NCBI GenBank assembly: GCA_902790375.1
Contig: CADARY010000007.1
Span: 1 to 64,000, forward strand
Reading direction: 5' to 3'
Length of the DNA: 64,000 nucleotides
From: Oscillospiraceae bacterium
GTDB lineage: Bacteria; Bacillota; Clostridia; Oscillospirales; Oscillospiraceae
Shown here: one piece after another, positions 15,711 through 24,345 of the stretch
How positions within the stretch are numbered: the first letter of the stretch is position 1
Layout: every line of letters starts with the position of its first letter
The notes under the pieces: model-generated
Told to the model about the DNA's origin: nothing
The model's database searches: none
The model's input: the letters and a program-made list of their open reading frames with translations, nothing else
Position numbers and translations under genes: made by a program

Positions 15711-18587
15711 CTATTTTTCAAGATAGGTTACGGCACAGTAGCCGGGATAAATGATCTGCCGGGCGGTAAATTGAAAACGCTTTCCGTCGAGTGCGTTGAC
15801 ATACTCGCCGTCCACCTTCTCCCCGTCCATCGCCGCGCGCCGGACGGTGTCAAACCACTCGTCGGCAACGAAGGGATAGAGCTCGCGGACGCTGTGGCCG
15901 AGGACCTCTTTCGCCTCGTGCCCGCCGTATTCCTCAAATTTGTGGTTGACGTAGAAGATCACCGCGTCGTACTGTCCGCTGTGCTCGGCGTATGTCACAT
16001 GATACACGCTGTAGGAAATGGGCAGGTCGTCAAAAAGACGGAAGAGTTCGGACGCGTGCCCGAGGCGGCTTTCGGACGAGATATTGTGGTCATGGTCGGC
16101 ATGCAGGCGAACCTCGCTCAGCTTTGCCTGTTCTTCAAGGTCAAGCGTCTCGGAAAACAGCGTATAGCCCACAGAGAGATACAGGGTGATGGGAATGCCG
16201 TCGATCCTGCTGATCGACTCCCCGACAGCCTTGATCTTTGCGCGCAGATCATGCGCTTCTTCCCGCTGTTCCACCTGATGGAGCACGACAAATTTGTTCC
16301 CGGAATACCGGCCTACAACACAGGTTCTGCCGAATGCGCGCTTGAGCGCCTTTCCTAGTCTGTTGAGTACCTTGTCCCCGAAATCAAAGCCGTGCTGCGC
16401 GTTGATGGTGCTGAAATCGTTGACGCCGATGTGGATGCGGGCGAAATCCACGCCGCGAAGATAATACTCGTCATGAAAAATGGTCGCCTCCTCGGAGATG
16501 CCGCGGGTATTGAGCAGACCCGTCAGCATATCGCGCCGGGTGGTCTCCTGGCCGCGCTTGTCGTTTACGGTCAGAAGCTCCTTGTCGATAAAGTAACCCA
16601 TCAGGCCCTTGATCTCCCCACTGTCGTCATACAGGGGCATTTTGCTTGCCAGAATCTCCTTATTCTCCCCGTCGTTCATGCAGTGTCCGGGTATATTGTG
16701 GATGGTCACCCCCTCATGAATGACCTGGTTTTCATCGTTTTTATAGCGGTCGGGATGGACGTGCCAGCCGAGCTCCTCGTCATTTTTTCCAACGATCTCT
16801 TCCACGGAGGAAAAGCCGTAATAGTCCAGAAATGCCTTGCTCGCCCCGACGAAGCGGCGGTCCTTGTCCTTCCAGAAGATGCGCAGCAGATCGGAATGAA
16901 TCAGATCGTTCCACATGACGGCCGGCGCATAGGGACTGTCCTCCTCCGTTCCGGCGGTCTTGCTTTTCAGCAGGACATTGGTGCTCTTTTGGATATTGCG
17001 CACGAGCATGATATGATGCCCCTCATCAATTTTGAGCACCGTGTATTCCTTCCAGGCATACTGCCCGTGGCGCACGCTTGCGCGGAATAGTTCCGAGAAG
17101 CTCTCGCAGGCTGTTTTTGCGAATCTCGCCATCGCCTTCTTCGGATCGAAGGCAGCGATATATCTCTCCCTGTCATCGGGATAAATAAAGGCGTCGGCGT
17201 ATTCTTTTACCAGAGCTTTGATGCCCGTTCTGGTGGAAAGCAGATCCTCCCGCGTAGTGGTGTAGAGCGGGCGGATCGTGTCCTCCTCGAGGCTGATGAG
17301 GGTAATGCGCTCAAAAAGCGCGTAGATTCGGCGGACAAAGTCGTCGAGATATCCCGTATTCTTTGCCTGACTGTCCTTGGTGAGGTTTGTGATACGGAAC
17401 AGCACACAGTATTTGTCCCGAGCGGCTGCCATGCGGCGGGCCTGTATCTCATAATACTGCTCCTGAAAGGTAACGAGCATCCTGCCGTCCCCGACGGCTT
17501 TGACGGAGTCCATCAGATTCACGATCTTATCCGAGATCAGGTGATAGGGCTGGGACTTGCATAGCATCTCCTGAGTAAAGATGTTGAAGAACATGCCTGT
17601 GCTGTGCGCCGTCTCCTCAAATGCGGTGTTGCAGAACAGCACCTTGAAGCTGTCCGCTGAGCACTCCACCAGCGCCAGGGGGATACTGTTGAGCTGGCGC
17701 GCCGTGACAATGGCGTCGCGCTCCTCCCGCGTCATAAAGGGTACGGCACTCAGAAAATCGATCCTGCCGATATCGTCGTAATACTGCCGATCCTGGGGCG
17801 GTTCGATCTGAATCCCCTGCTTTTTGAGGTTATCCAGAGCCTCGGCATAGGGCATCGGCTTTCCGAAATAATAGCCCTGCACCTTTTCACAGCCGATATT
17901 GCGCATATAGACAAACTGCTCTTCCGTTTCGATCCCCTCTACAAGGGTGTGGATATCTATGCTCTTTGCCATCTCCACGACAGCCGTGGCGATCCGCTTG
18001 GAGCGGAGATTAAAGGGGCGCAGAAAACACATATCCAGCTTGAGCTCGTCAAAAGAGAACTCCTTGAGGGCGTTGAGCGAGGAATAGGCGCTGCCGAAAT
18101 CGTCCATCCAGATCTGATAGCCGGCGGCGCGAAAGCGATCCACAATCCCCTTCAGCAGTTCCTTCTGCTCGGCCATCACGCTCTCCGTGATCTCAAAGTA
18201 AATAAACTCATGCGGGATCTGATAATCGCTGACAATATGATCGGCAAGTGAAAAAATGTCGCACAGTGTAAAATCCAAACGGGAGAGGTTGACCGAGACC
18301 GGAATGGGCATTTCCCCCTTTGTGATGCTGCTGCGCAGTCTGGCGCAGACCTGCCGCAGGATCGCCATATCCAGCCGGTGGATTACCCCCAGCTTTTCCA
18401 ATATCGGGATGAACTCGTCCGGATAGATCATGCCGAGCTCCGGGTCGATCCAGCGCGCAAGGGCCTCAAAGCTGCAAAGCTGCCTGGACGAGGTTCGGAT
18501 CACGGGCTGATAATATACCTGGATTTCGTGCAGTTTGATTGCTTTTTTATAGTTTTGTCTGATAAAATCTTCAAGATTTCTTCCCAT
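15711..18587 (-). CDS. EAL-PAS-degenerate GGDEF-PAS signalling protein
   Basis: A 958-residue cytoplasmic protein. The EAL phosphodiesterase domain (about 10-255) looks catalytically complete: SFEALARW, VSVNLSRLDF, YFEITESV, MDDFGSAYSS, DELKLDM and VEGIETEEQ. PAS-like segments occupy about 550-680 (IFWKDKDRRFVGASKAFLDY) and the C-terminal 100 residues. The GGDEF domain (about 690-850) has a degenerate active site, GRYSGNKFVV in place of GGDEF, so cyclase activity is unlikely. The expected role is c-di-GMP breakdown tuned by the sensory domains. The ATG at 18587 follows GGAGGA. Confidence 0.9.
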   Translation of the reverse strand: MGRNLEDFIRQNYKKAIKLHEIQVYYQPVIRTSSRQLCSFEALARWIDPELGMIYPDEFIPILEKLGVIHRLDMAILRQVCARLRSSITKGEMPIPVSVNLSRLDFTLCDIFSLADHIVSDYQIPHEFIYFEITESVMAEQKELLKGIVDRFRAAGYQIWMDDFGSAYSSLNALKEFSFDELKLDMCFLRPFNLRSKRIATAVVEMAKSIDIHTLVEGIETEEQFVYMRNIGCEKVQGYYFGKPMPYAEALDNLKKQGIQIEPPQDRQYYDDIGRIDFLSAVPFMTREERDAIVTARQLNSIPLALVECSADSFKVLFCNTAFEETAHSTGMFFNIFTQEMLCKSQPYHLISDKIVNLMDSVKAVGDGRMLVTFQEQYYEIQARRMAAARDKYCVLFRITNLTKDSQAKNTGYLDDFVRRIYALFERITLISLEEDTIRPLYTTTREDLLSTRTGIKALVKEYADAFIYPDDRERYIAAFDPKKAMARFAKTACESFSELFRASVRHGQYAWKEYTVLKIDEGHHIMLVRNIQKSTNVLLKSKTAGTEEDSPYAPAVMWNDLIHSDLLRIFWKDKDRRFVGASKAFLDYYGFSSVEEIVGKNDEELGWHVHPDRYKNDENQVIHEGVTIHNIPGHCMNDGENKEILASKMPLYDDSGEIKGLMGYFIDKELLTVNDKRGQETTRRDMLTGLLNTRGISEEATIFHDEYYLRGVDFARIHIGVNDFSTINAQHGFDFGDKVLNRLGKALKRAFGRTCVVGRYSGNKFVVLHQVEQREEAHDLRAKIKAVGESISRIDGIPITLYLSVGYTLFSETLDLEEQAKLSEVRLHADHDHNISSESRLGHASELFRLFDDLPISYSVYHVTYAEHSGQYDAVIFYVNHKFEEYGGHEAKEVLGHSVRELYPFVADEWFDTVRRAAMDGEKVDGEYVNALDGKRFQFTARQIIYPGYCAVTYLEK

Positions 18588-18639
18588 GGCGGCTCCTCCG
18601 AACATGAACACCGTCGCTGCTACGCATAATAGTGTGGAG

Positions 18640-18645
18640 ATTATA
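18640..18645 (-). promoter_or_regulatory. Possible -10 box of the EAL gene
   Basis: TATAAT on the minus strand about 53 nt before the start codon. No convincing -35 box at 17 bp was found, so this is tentative. Confidence 0.4.
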
Positions 18646-18715
18646 ACACATGCTTTTATTTATTACTATTGGTAAGATAATAAATCGTCAAGCACATAAC
18701 TTGTACAAAATCATG

Positions 18716-18769
18716 AAGCGCGTCCCAAAATCTCCAGGCGGAGTATTTCGGGACGCGCTTCCTTATTTT
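18716..18769 (+). terminator. Strong hairpin with U-run
   Basis: AAGCGCGTCCC/GGGACGCGCTT with an inner CTCC/GGAG pairing, followed on the plus strand by TTATTTTTTT. No plus-strand gene ends here, so it may close a short unannotated transcript or be left over from a lost gene. Confidence 0.65.
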
Positions 18770-18799
18770 TTTCTTAGCTATCGGCTTGAATCAGCATCT

Positions 18800-18966
18800 A
18801 AAAGGCTGTCACAAAACGAATACCGATGCAAAGACGTAGGGGGCGATCCCCAGATCGACCCGACGAACCACGCGAATTGTCGCGAAACAACGGGCCGATG
18901 AGGGCATCGGCCCCTACGCCATTCAGTCTATGCAGGGGGCTATCTCGTTTTGAGACAGCCCCTTTG
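18800..18966. mobile_element. MITE-like palindromic element
   Basis: About 167 bp bounded by imperfect inverted ends: AAAGGCTGTCACAAAACGA on the left and TCGTTTTGAGACAGCCCCTT on the right. Inside, GTAGGGGGCGAT...GATCG and GGGCCGATGAGGGCATCGGCCC form further dyads. There is no coding capacity. The size and ends fit a non-autonomous transposable element or REP-like repeat. The right-end motif recurs near 15685, 19250 and 32994. Confidence 0.6.
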
Positions 18967-19019
18967 ATTTGCCTCCGCATAAAAAATATAAGGGCATCAT
19001 CGGCATTTTGACGCTATAC

Positions 19020-19330
19020 AGAGAGTTCGGTTCTTGCTTTGCGAATTGTACGGTGTTGCCCAAGAGCTTTCCGGCAGGACTGTAGATTACAAGGCAACTG
19101 AATATGGAAAAACCATCCGGGAGTGCTGCCTATTTGCGACACTCTCTGGATGGTTTTGCACATTTTGACCTTGATGAGATATGCTATGCCTTTTTCAACA
19201 AACTATGACTAATTTGAGAGGCGTTGCCTCTTAATAGCTTGTTTTGCTATTTTGAGACAACGCCTTCTTTCTTTCATCTTATCGCAATGACTTTGGGGTT
19301 GCCCCCGCTCTTCTGTTTCCTGTTGAAGGA
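19020..19330. other. Intergenic stretch with gene remnant and hairpins
   Basis: A short plus-strand frame (ELYGVAQELSGRTVDYKATE, about 19042-19105) looks like a decayed protein tail of unknown family. It ends in a hairpin, AAAACCATCC/GGATGGTTTT (19109-19157). A second stem, GGCGTTGCCTC with GAGACAACGCC (19218-19264), lies downstream of the minus-strand operon and could serve as its terminator. Confidence 0.45.
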
Positions 19331-20788
19331 TCAGCCGAGAGCGGCAATGTAGTCCGCCACGCTCTCGCCCGCCATGCGGCCGGTGTTGATGGCAAAGCCC
19401 ATGGTGTTGCCGGGCAGGGTGAAGTTATAGCTGTCGCCATAGATGGTGTTGGCGTCGGAGCCTGCGCTGTAAAGTCCCTCGATCGGGAAGAGCTCGTCGT
19501 TGAGGACCTCGCAGTACTTGTTGATGCGCACACCGCCCACAGTACCGTAGGCGCCAAGGTAGAACTTGCCGACGATGTAGCCGCCCTTGCCGGTCAGCTC
19601 GTGCAGGAACTTCTGGTCCTTGTGGAACTGGCTGTCCACGCCGCAGCGGCAGAACTCGTTGTACTGGTCCACGGTATCCTGCAGCACATCGGGGTCGATG
19701 CCGAGCTTGTCGGCCAGCTCCTCAATGGTGGGGGCTTCAAAATAAGCCTCATAGCCCTGCTCGACGGCCTGCTTGGCCTGCTGGTCGAAGCCGAAGAAGG
19801 CCTCTGCCGGGTGTACGATGTCCATGATGTCAGGGCCGTTCTTCTGATATTCGCGCAGGATGCCGCGGTCCATGATGCAGTAGCCATAGTTGCCCGGCTG
19901 CATATGCAGGGCGTTGCCGGCAAAGGTGGTGTTGCCCATGTAGCCCTCGTTCATAAAGCGCTCGCCGAACTGGTTGACCATCAGGTTGGGCTGGCGCAGG
20001 ACAGCATCCAGAAGGAACCAGTTGAGGTTATCGGGAAGCTGGAAGATGGCCTCAATGTTGGCGCCCCATTTCTTCGCGCCGACCTCCCACATCATGCGCA
20101 GACCGTCGCCGGTGATGCCGGGGATCATGAAGGGGAAGAAGTCCTCTGCCAGGTTCAGGCCGAACTCCTGCTTGATCATTTCCTTGTTGTTGCCGAAGCC
20201 GCCTGTGCAGACGATGACCGCTTGGCCGCGAACCTCAAGGGCTTCGCCGTTTTTGTCTACGGCCTTTGCGCCGCAGACCTTGTCGTTTTCGACGATGAGG
20301 GAGGTCGCCGGGGTCTCGAGCAGGATGTCGCAGCCGAGCTCCTTGGCGCGCTCGGTCATGATCTTGACCATGGCGCTGGCAGCGCGGGGGCCGATGACGC
20401 CGTTCTCGGGCTTGACGATGTGCCAGGTGGCTTCAGACTCGCGGAAATAGCGGAACGCGCCCGCAAACTCCACACCCATCTCCTGCAGCCACTCGATGGT
20501 CTCGGCGCTTTTGCCGAAGTAGGTGGCAACAAGGTCAGAGTCGACATTGAAGTGGGTGTAGTTCATGTGCAGGTCCAGAGCATCCGCAACGGAGATATCG
20601 TTGAACTGGTCCTTCTGGATCTTGGTGCCGATGCCGAGGGGGCCCATGCCCATATTGGCGGCGCCGCCGGTGGTGCTGGACTTTTCGAGGATGATGGACT
20701 TGAGGCCGCGCTCGCCCGCGGTGATCGCGGCGGCCAGGCCGGCAGGACCGCCGGCGATGATGACGACATCGGTGTTGAGCTGTTTCAT
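19331..20788 (-). CDS. FAD-dependent fumarate reductase-like flavoprotein
   Basis: A 485-residue flavoprotein. The FAD-binding Rossmann start is VVIIAGGPAGLAAAITAGE, followed by EKSSTTGGAANMGMGPLG. The C-terminal FAD segment is EGLYSAGSDANTIYGDSYNF. The fold is that of fumarate reductase/succinate dehydrogenase flavoprotein-like reductases, which typically reduce an activated C=C bond. No signal peptide or heme domain is present, so it is cytoplasmic. It ends the ten-gene operon and starts 19 nt after the NuoF-like gene, the likely electron donor. The substrate is unknown; an aromatic or enoate compound would fit the context (inference). Confidence 0.88.
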   Translation of the reverse strand: MKQLNTDVVIIAGGPAGLAAAITAGERGLKSIILEKSSTTGGAANMGMGPLGIGTKIQKDQFNDISVADALDLHMNYTHFNVDSDLVATYFGKSAETIEWLQEMGVEFAGAFRYFRESEATWHIVKPENGVIGPRAASAMVKIMTERAKELGCDILLETPATSLIVENDKVCGAKAVDKNGEALEVRGQAVIVCTGGFGNNKEMIKQEFGLNLAEDFFPFMIPGITGDGLRMMWEVGAKKWGANIEAIFQLPDNLNWFLLDAVLRQPNLMVNQFGERFMNEGYMGNTTFAGNALHMQPGNYGYCIMDRGILREYQKNGPDIMDIVHPAEAFFGFDQQAKQAVEQGYEAYFEAPTIEELADKLGIDPDVLQDTVDQYNEFCRCGVDSQFHKDQKFLHELTGKGGYIVGKFYLGAYGTVGGVRINKYCEVLNDELFPIEGLYSAGSDANTIYGDSYNFTLPGNTMGFAINTGRMAGESVADYIAALG

Positions 20789-20807
20789 TTTCAGGACTCC
20801 TTTTTTA

Positions 20808-22217
20808 TTATTCAGACTTGACGGGTTTGGCGTAATTGCGTTTGCGCTTGCCGCTGTTCTCGCTGCGGATGACGCGCTCCGAGGCCGGAGCAAGATTGCT
20901 CACGTCCGTGACCGCCGTCTCTGCGGCTGCGGGCACAGGCGTTTCGACAGGGGCAGGTGCGGACGCGGCTTCCTCCTTCGAAGCGGCGGGAGCGGATGCG
21001 CCGGCAGGTCTTGCAAAGCTGCGTTTGCGCTTCCCCGCGCCCTCGCGCCTGGCCGGGCCTTCTTCCTCAACAGCAGCCTCGACGGCGACACCCTTGAGGC
21101 GGGCGGGCTTTTCCGGGATACGGGCGCGGCCGGATACCCTGACGATGGCATTTTGCGCGCAGGCGGTGAGGCACGCGCCGCACTTTGTGCAGTCGAAGCT
21201 CTCGATCATGGAGGTGTAGCCGGGCTTTGCCTCGATGGCGTTTGCGGGACAGACCTTGACGCACTCGCGGCTGCCGACGCACTTGTTCGGGTCGATATAG
21301 AAGGTGGTAAAGGCCGCGCAGACCCCGGCAGGGCACTCCTTGCGCCTTGCGTGGGCCTCGACCTCCTGCGGGAAAGCAGAGAGCAGTGAGGCCACGGGGC
21401 AGCCCGCGTCCTCGCCCAGAGAGCAGTTGGTGGCAATGCGCATGGCGTCGGTGAGCTCCTTTGCCAGATCCAGCGCCTGGGGCTTTAAGCGCCCGGTGGT
21501 CAGATCCTCGGCAATGGCGCTGAGCTGGAACAGGCCCTCACGGCAGAAGGTGCAGCGGCCGCAGCTCTTTTCGCGCAGGATTCTGATCTCCTTCTTTGCC
21601 CGGTCAGCCAGACAGTCCCTGTCGGTCAGCACGCGCAGGACGCCGCTCTTGCTCCGGAGCTTGCCCACTGTCATGTCCGCAAGCTCTGCCGGGGACCAGA
21701 AGCGGTGGTCAGTGAGCACAGCCTTGAAGGGGACGCTTATCACGTCCGTCACCTTGGTCTTGGCGGGGACTTCCCAAAGCTCCCCGTCATCCACGGCAAG
21801 CAGCACACCCGGCGTCAACCCGCAGAGGGTTTCGGCAAGCGCCGCCGCCTCATCCAGCGCGACCAGCAGATCGTCCCGATGGTCAAACTTCACGAGCTCG
21901 GCTTTCTTCTCGATGCAGAGGGTAAGCTCGGCCTCATTTGCGGCGTTCAGCAGCGCATCTTCCACACCCTCCACGGGTGTGACGATGACCGCGCCCTGCG
22001 CGCCGGTGAGGGTCACGAGCGCCTTGAGACCCGCGATGACCCCCGCGGGATTCAATTTCAGCAGCGCTTCCTTGCGCCGCTCGGTATCGCTGTTCCAAAC
22101 GGAGGCGGTGACAAAGCCGCGGACGGGCTCACGCGCGCCGAGTGTCTCCGCCAGCTTCTCCGCGCTCAGGCCGGAGACAGCTTGCAGCGCTTTCAGGTTA
22201 TTGTTCAGAAGACTCAT
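20808..22217 (-). CDS. NuoF-like iron-sulfur electron-transfer subunit with extra ferredoxin domain
   Basis: A 469-residue protein. The NuoF-type iron-sulfur site is SCGRCTFCREGLFQ. A two-cluster ferredoxin follows (DPNKCVGSRECVKVCPANA and FDCTKCGACLTACAQNA). The NADH/FMN-binding glycine motif of true NuoF is not visible in the first 220 residues, so this subunit probably relays electrons rather than oxidising NADH itself. The tail is low-complexity with two basic repeats, GKRKRSFARP and GKRKRNYAKP. It overlaps the upstream gene by ATGA, so the two are likely made in a fixed ratio. Confidence 0.8.
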   Translation of the reverse strand: MSLLNNNLKALQAVSGLSAEKLAETLGAREPVRGFVTASVWNSDTERRKEALLKLNPAGVIAGLKALVTLTGAQGAVIVTPVEGVEDALLNAANEAELTLCIEKKAELVKFDHRDDLLVALDEAAALAETLCGLTPGVLLAVDDGELWEVPAKTKVTDVISVPFKAVLTDHRFWSPAELADMTVGKLRSKSGVLRVLTDRDCLADRAKKEIRILREKSCGRCTFCREGLFQLSAIAEDLTTGRLKPQALDLAKELTDAMRIATNCSLGEDAGCPVASLLSAFPQEVEAHARRKECPAGVCAAFTTFYIDPNKCVGSRECVKVCPANAIEAKPGYTSMIESFDCTKCGACLTACAQNAIVRVSGRARIPEKPARLKGVAVEAAVEEEGPARREGAGKRKRSFARPAGASAPAASKEEAASAPAPVETPVPAAAETAVTDVSNLAPASERVIRSENSGKRKRNYAKPVKSE

Positions 22218-24331
22218 TTCGCCGCCTCCTTATCCGCAGAATAATCGCTCCAAAGCCGGTGGCCGGTGATGCCGAAGCGCAGGTCGCACTGGAGGCAGCG
22301 TTCCGCCTCGCCGCAGATGGCCGCATCGCAGATGCCGCCGCTGATGGGCCGGAAGTCCTGCCTGCGCTCTGCCGGATCAAGGAAGCACTCCCCGGCGCGC
22401 TTGAGATCGCCGAAGCCCTCGATCCTGCCGATGGCCTGGCCGGGCGCTTCGGTCACGACAAGCTTTTCGCTGATGTCGCCGCTGCCGCCGAGGTAGCGGT
22501 CGATCTCACTTGCGGCCTTGCGGCCGGACGCCACGGCCTTGATGACGGTCTTGGTGCCGTAGATCGCGTCGCCGCAGGCAAAGACGCCTTCGACGGAAGT
22601 CATCAGGTTTTCCTCGTTGACAGCGATGGAATTGGCCTTGCCGCGCTCAAGGTTTGCCTCGGCGGGCAGGTCGGTGTGCTGACCGGCGGCGAAGATCACG
22701 GTGTCGGCCTCCACCACATGGGCGGAGCCCTCCTCCTTCTCGGTGACGACGCGGCCGTTTTCGTCCTTATAATTGCATTTTACGATGCTGAACTCCACGC
22801 CCTCGACGTGGTCGGTGCCGAGAATGTGGTCGAAGGTGCGCGCCTCCAGAATGTGCACGCCCTCCTCCTCGGCCTGATCGATTTCCTCAAGGTCTGCGGT
22901 GAGCTGGACACGCTTTTTGCGGAACGCGAGGGACACATCCTCCGCCCCCAGACGCACGGCCGTTCTGGCGCAGTCAAAGGCCACGTTGCCGCCGCCCATG
23001 ATGACCACGCGTCTGCCCATGCCGGTATCCCTGCCCATGGCGGCATTACGCAGAAAGTCCGAGCAGAGCAGCACGCCGGGAAGCTCATTGCCGGGCATCT
23101 TGAGGCGGTTGCCCTCGTGCGTGCCGACGGCGACCAGTACCGCATCGAACTCCTTCAGCAGTTCAGCGGGCTTTGTCACCCAGCAGTTATGCTCGACCTG
23201 CACGCCCACCTCGTCAAGATAGGCGGCTTCCTTTGCGATGACCTCGCGGGGCAGGCGGTAGGACGGGATGCCGTAGGCCATCTGTCCGCCGAGGGTGGGA
23301 TAGGCGTCCTTGAGCGTGACGGCATGGCCCTGCTTTGCGAGGTAGAAGGCTGCCGTCATGCCGGCAGGGCCGCCGCCCACGACGCAGACCTTTTTGCCTG
23401 TGGCGGGAAGCTTCTTCTGGTTTTTCTTCCAGAGCTCGTTGTTGGTATGCTCGGCGGCGTAGCGCTTGATGTTGCGGATGGAAATCGGCTCGTTCACCTC
23501 GCCGCGGCGGCACTGGCCCTCACAGGTGTGGGCGCAGACGCGGCCCAGACACTCCGGGAAGGGAATGCGCTCATGGATGACGGCGGTGGCCTCATCATAG
23601 CGGCCCTCTTTCACGAGACGCACATAGCGGGGCACGTCCGCGTGGGCGGGGCACTCGGCCTGACAGGGGATGAGCGTGTCGCGCTTTTCGGTGGGATTCC
23701 AGTTGAGCGCGTCGCGGATGGTGCCGGTGGGGCATACCTCGGCGCAGGCGCCGCAGAAGCGGCAGTCGGCGTCCTTGAGGAGCTTGTCGTGGAGAGTGCC
23801 CACGTAGGGCTCGAGGTCTTTCTTGTTGTATTGCAGCACGCCCACCTGTCTTAAGTCCTTGCAGGCGCGCACGCAGCGTCCGCACAGGACGCAGCGGTTC
23901 ATGTCGTGGACGATGAGGGGGTTGCGCTCGTCCATCTTGAGGCCCTTGATGCGGCTGGTCATGCGCGTGGCGGACACGCCCATGTACTGGATCAGGGTCT
24001 GCAGTTCGCACTTGCCGTACTTCGGGCAGGTGGAACAGTCCTCGGGATGGGCAGCGAGCAGCAGCTCCATGGAGAGATTGCGGAGCTTGCTGATTTTTTC
24101 AGACTTGGTACGGATGACCATGCCCTCTTTGGCGCAGAGCTCGCAGGAGGAGTGTACGCCCTCCTGTCCCTCCACCTCTACGATGCAGAGCCTGCAGGAA
24201 CCGAGCTCCGGCAGGTCGGGATGGTGACAGAGATGGGGAATGTAGATGCCGTTTTGCAGCGCAGCCTCGAGGACGTTCATGCCCTCTTCGACCTGCAGCT
24301 TGCGGCCGTCAATGGTAATTGTTACAGTCAT
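22214..24331 (-). CDS. NuoG-type ferredoxin fused to GltD-like NAD(P)H oxidoreductase
   Basis: A 705-residue electron-input subunit. Residues 1-80 form a 2Fe-2S ferredoxin (PHLCHHPDLPELGSCRLC). A His/Cys cluster region (HPEDCSTCPKYGKCELQ) and 4Fe-4S motifs (CVLCGRCVRACK, CRFCGACAEVCPTG) follow. From about 235 the protein matches the glutamate synthase small-subunit family: CQAECPAHADVPRYV, VCVVGGGPAGMTAAFYLA (FAD) and VVIMGGGNVAFDCARTA (NAD(P)H). The domain order recalls HydB/NfnB-type donors. It probably takes electrons from NAD(P)H and passes them to the NuoF-like and flavoprotein partners downstream. Confidence 0.88.
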   Translation of the reverse strand: MTVTITIDGRKLQVEEGMNVLEAALQNGIYIPHLCHHPDLPELGSCRLCIVEVEGQEGVHSSCELCAKEGMVIRTKSEKISKLRNLSMELLLAAHPEDCSTCPKYGKCELQTLIQYMGVSATRMTSRIKGLKMDERNPLIVHDMNRCVLCGRCVRACKDLRQVGVLQYNKKDLEPYVGTLHDKLLKDADCRFCGACAEVCPTGTIRDALNWNPTEKRDTLIPCQAECPAHADVPRYVRLVKEGRYDEATAVIHERIPFPECLGRVCAHTCEGQCRRGEVNEPISIRNIKRYAAEHTNNELWKKNQKKLPATGKKVCVVGGGPAGMTAAFYLAKQGHAVTLKDAYPTLGGQMAYGIPSYRLPREVIAKEAAYLDEVGVQVEHNCWVTKPAELLKEFDAVLVAVGTHEGNRLKMPGNELPGVLLCSDFLRNAAMGRDTGMGRRVVIMGGGNVAFDCARTAVRLGAEDVSLAFRKKRVQLTADLEEIDQAEEEGVHILEARTFDHILGTDHVEGVEFSIVKCNYKDENGRVVTEKEEGSAHVVEADTVIFAAGQHTDLPAEANLERGKANSIAVNEENLMTSVEGVFACGDAIYGTKTVIKAVASGRKAASEIDRYLGGSGDISEKLVVTEAPGQAIGRIEGFGDLKRAGECFLDPAERRQDFRPISGGICDAAICGEAERCLQCDLRFGITGHRLWSDYSADKEAAK

Positions 24332-24345
24332 AAGAGAGGATCCCC

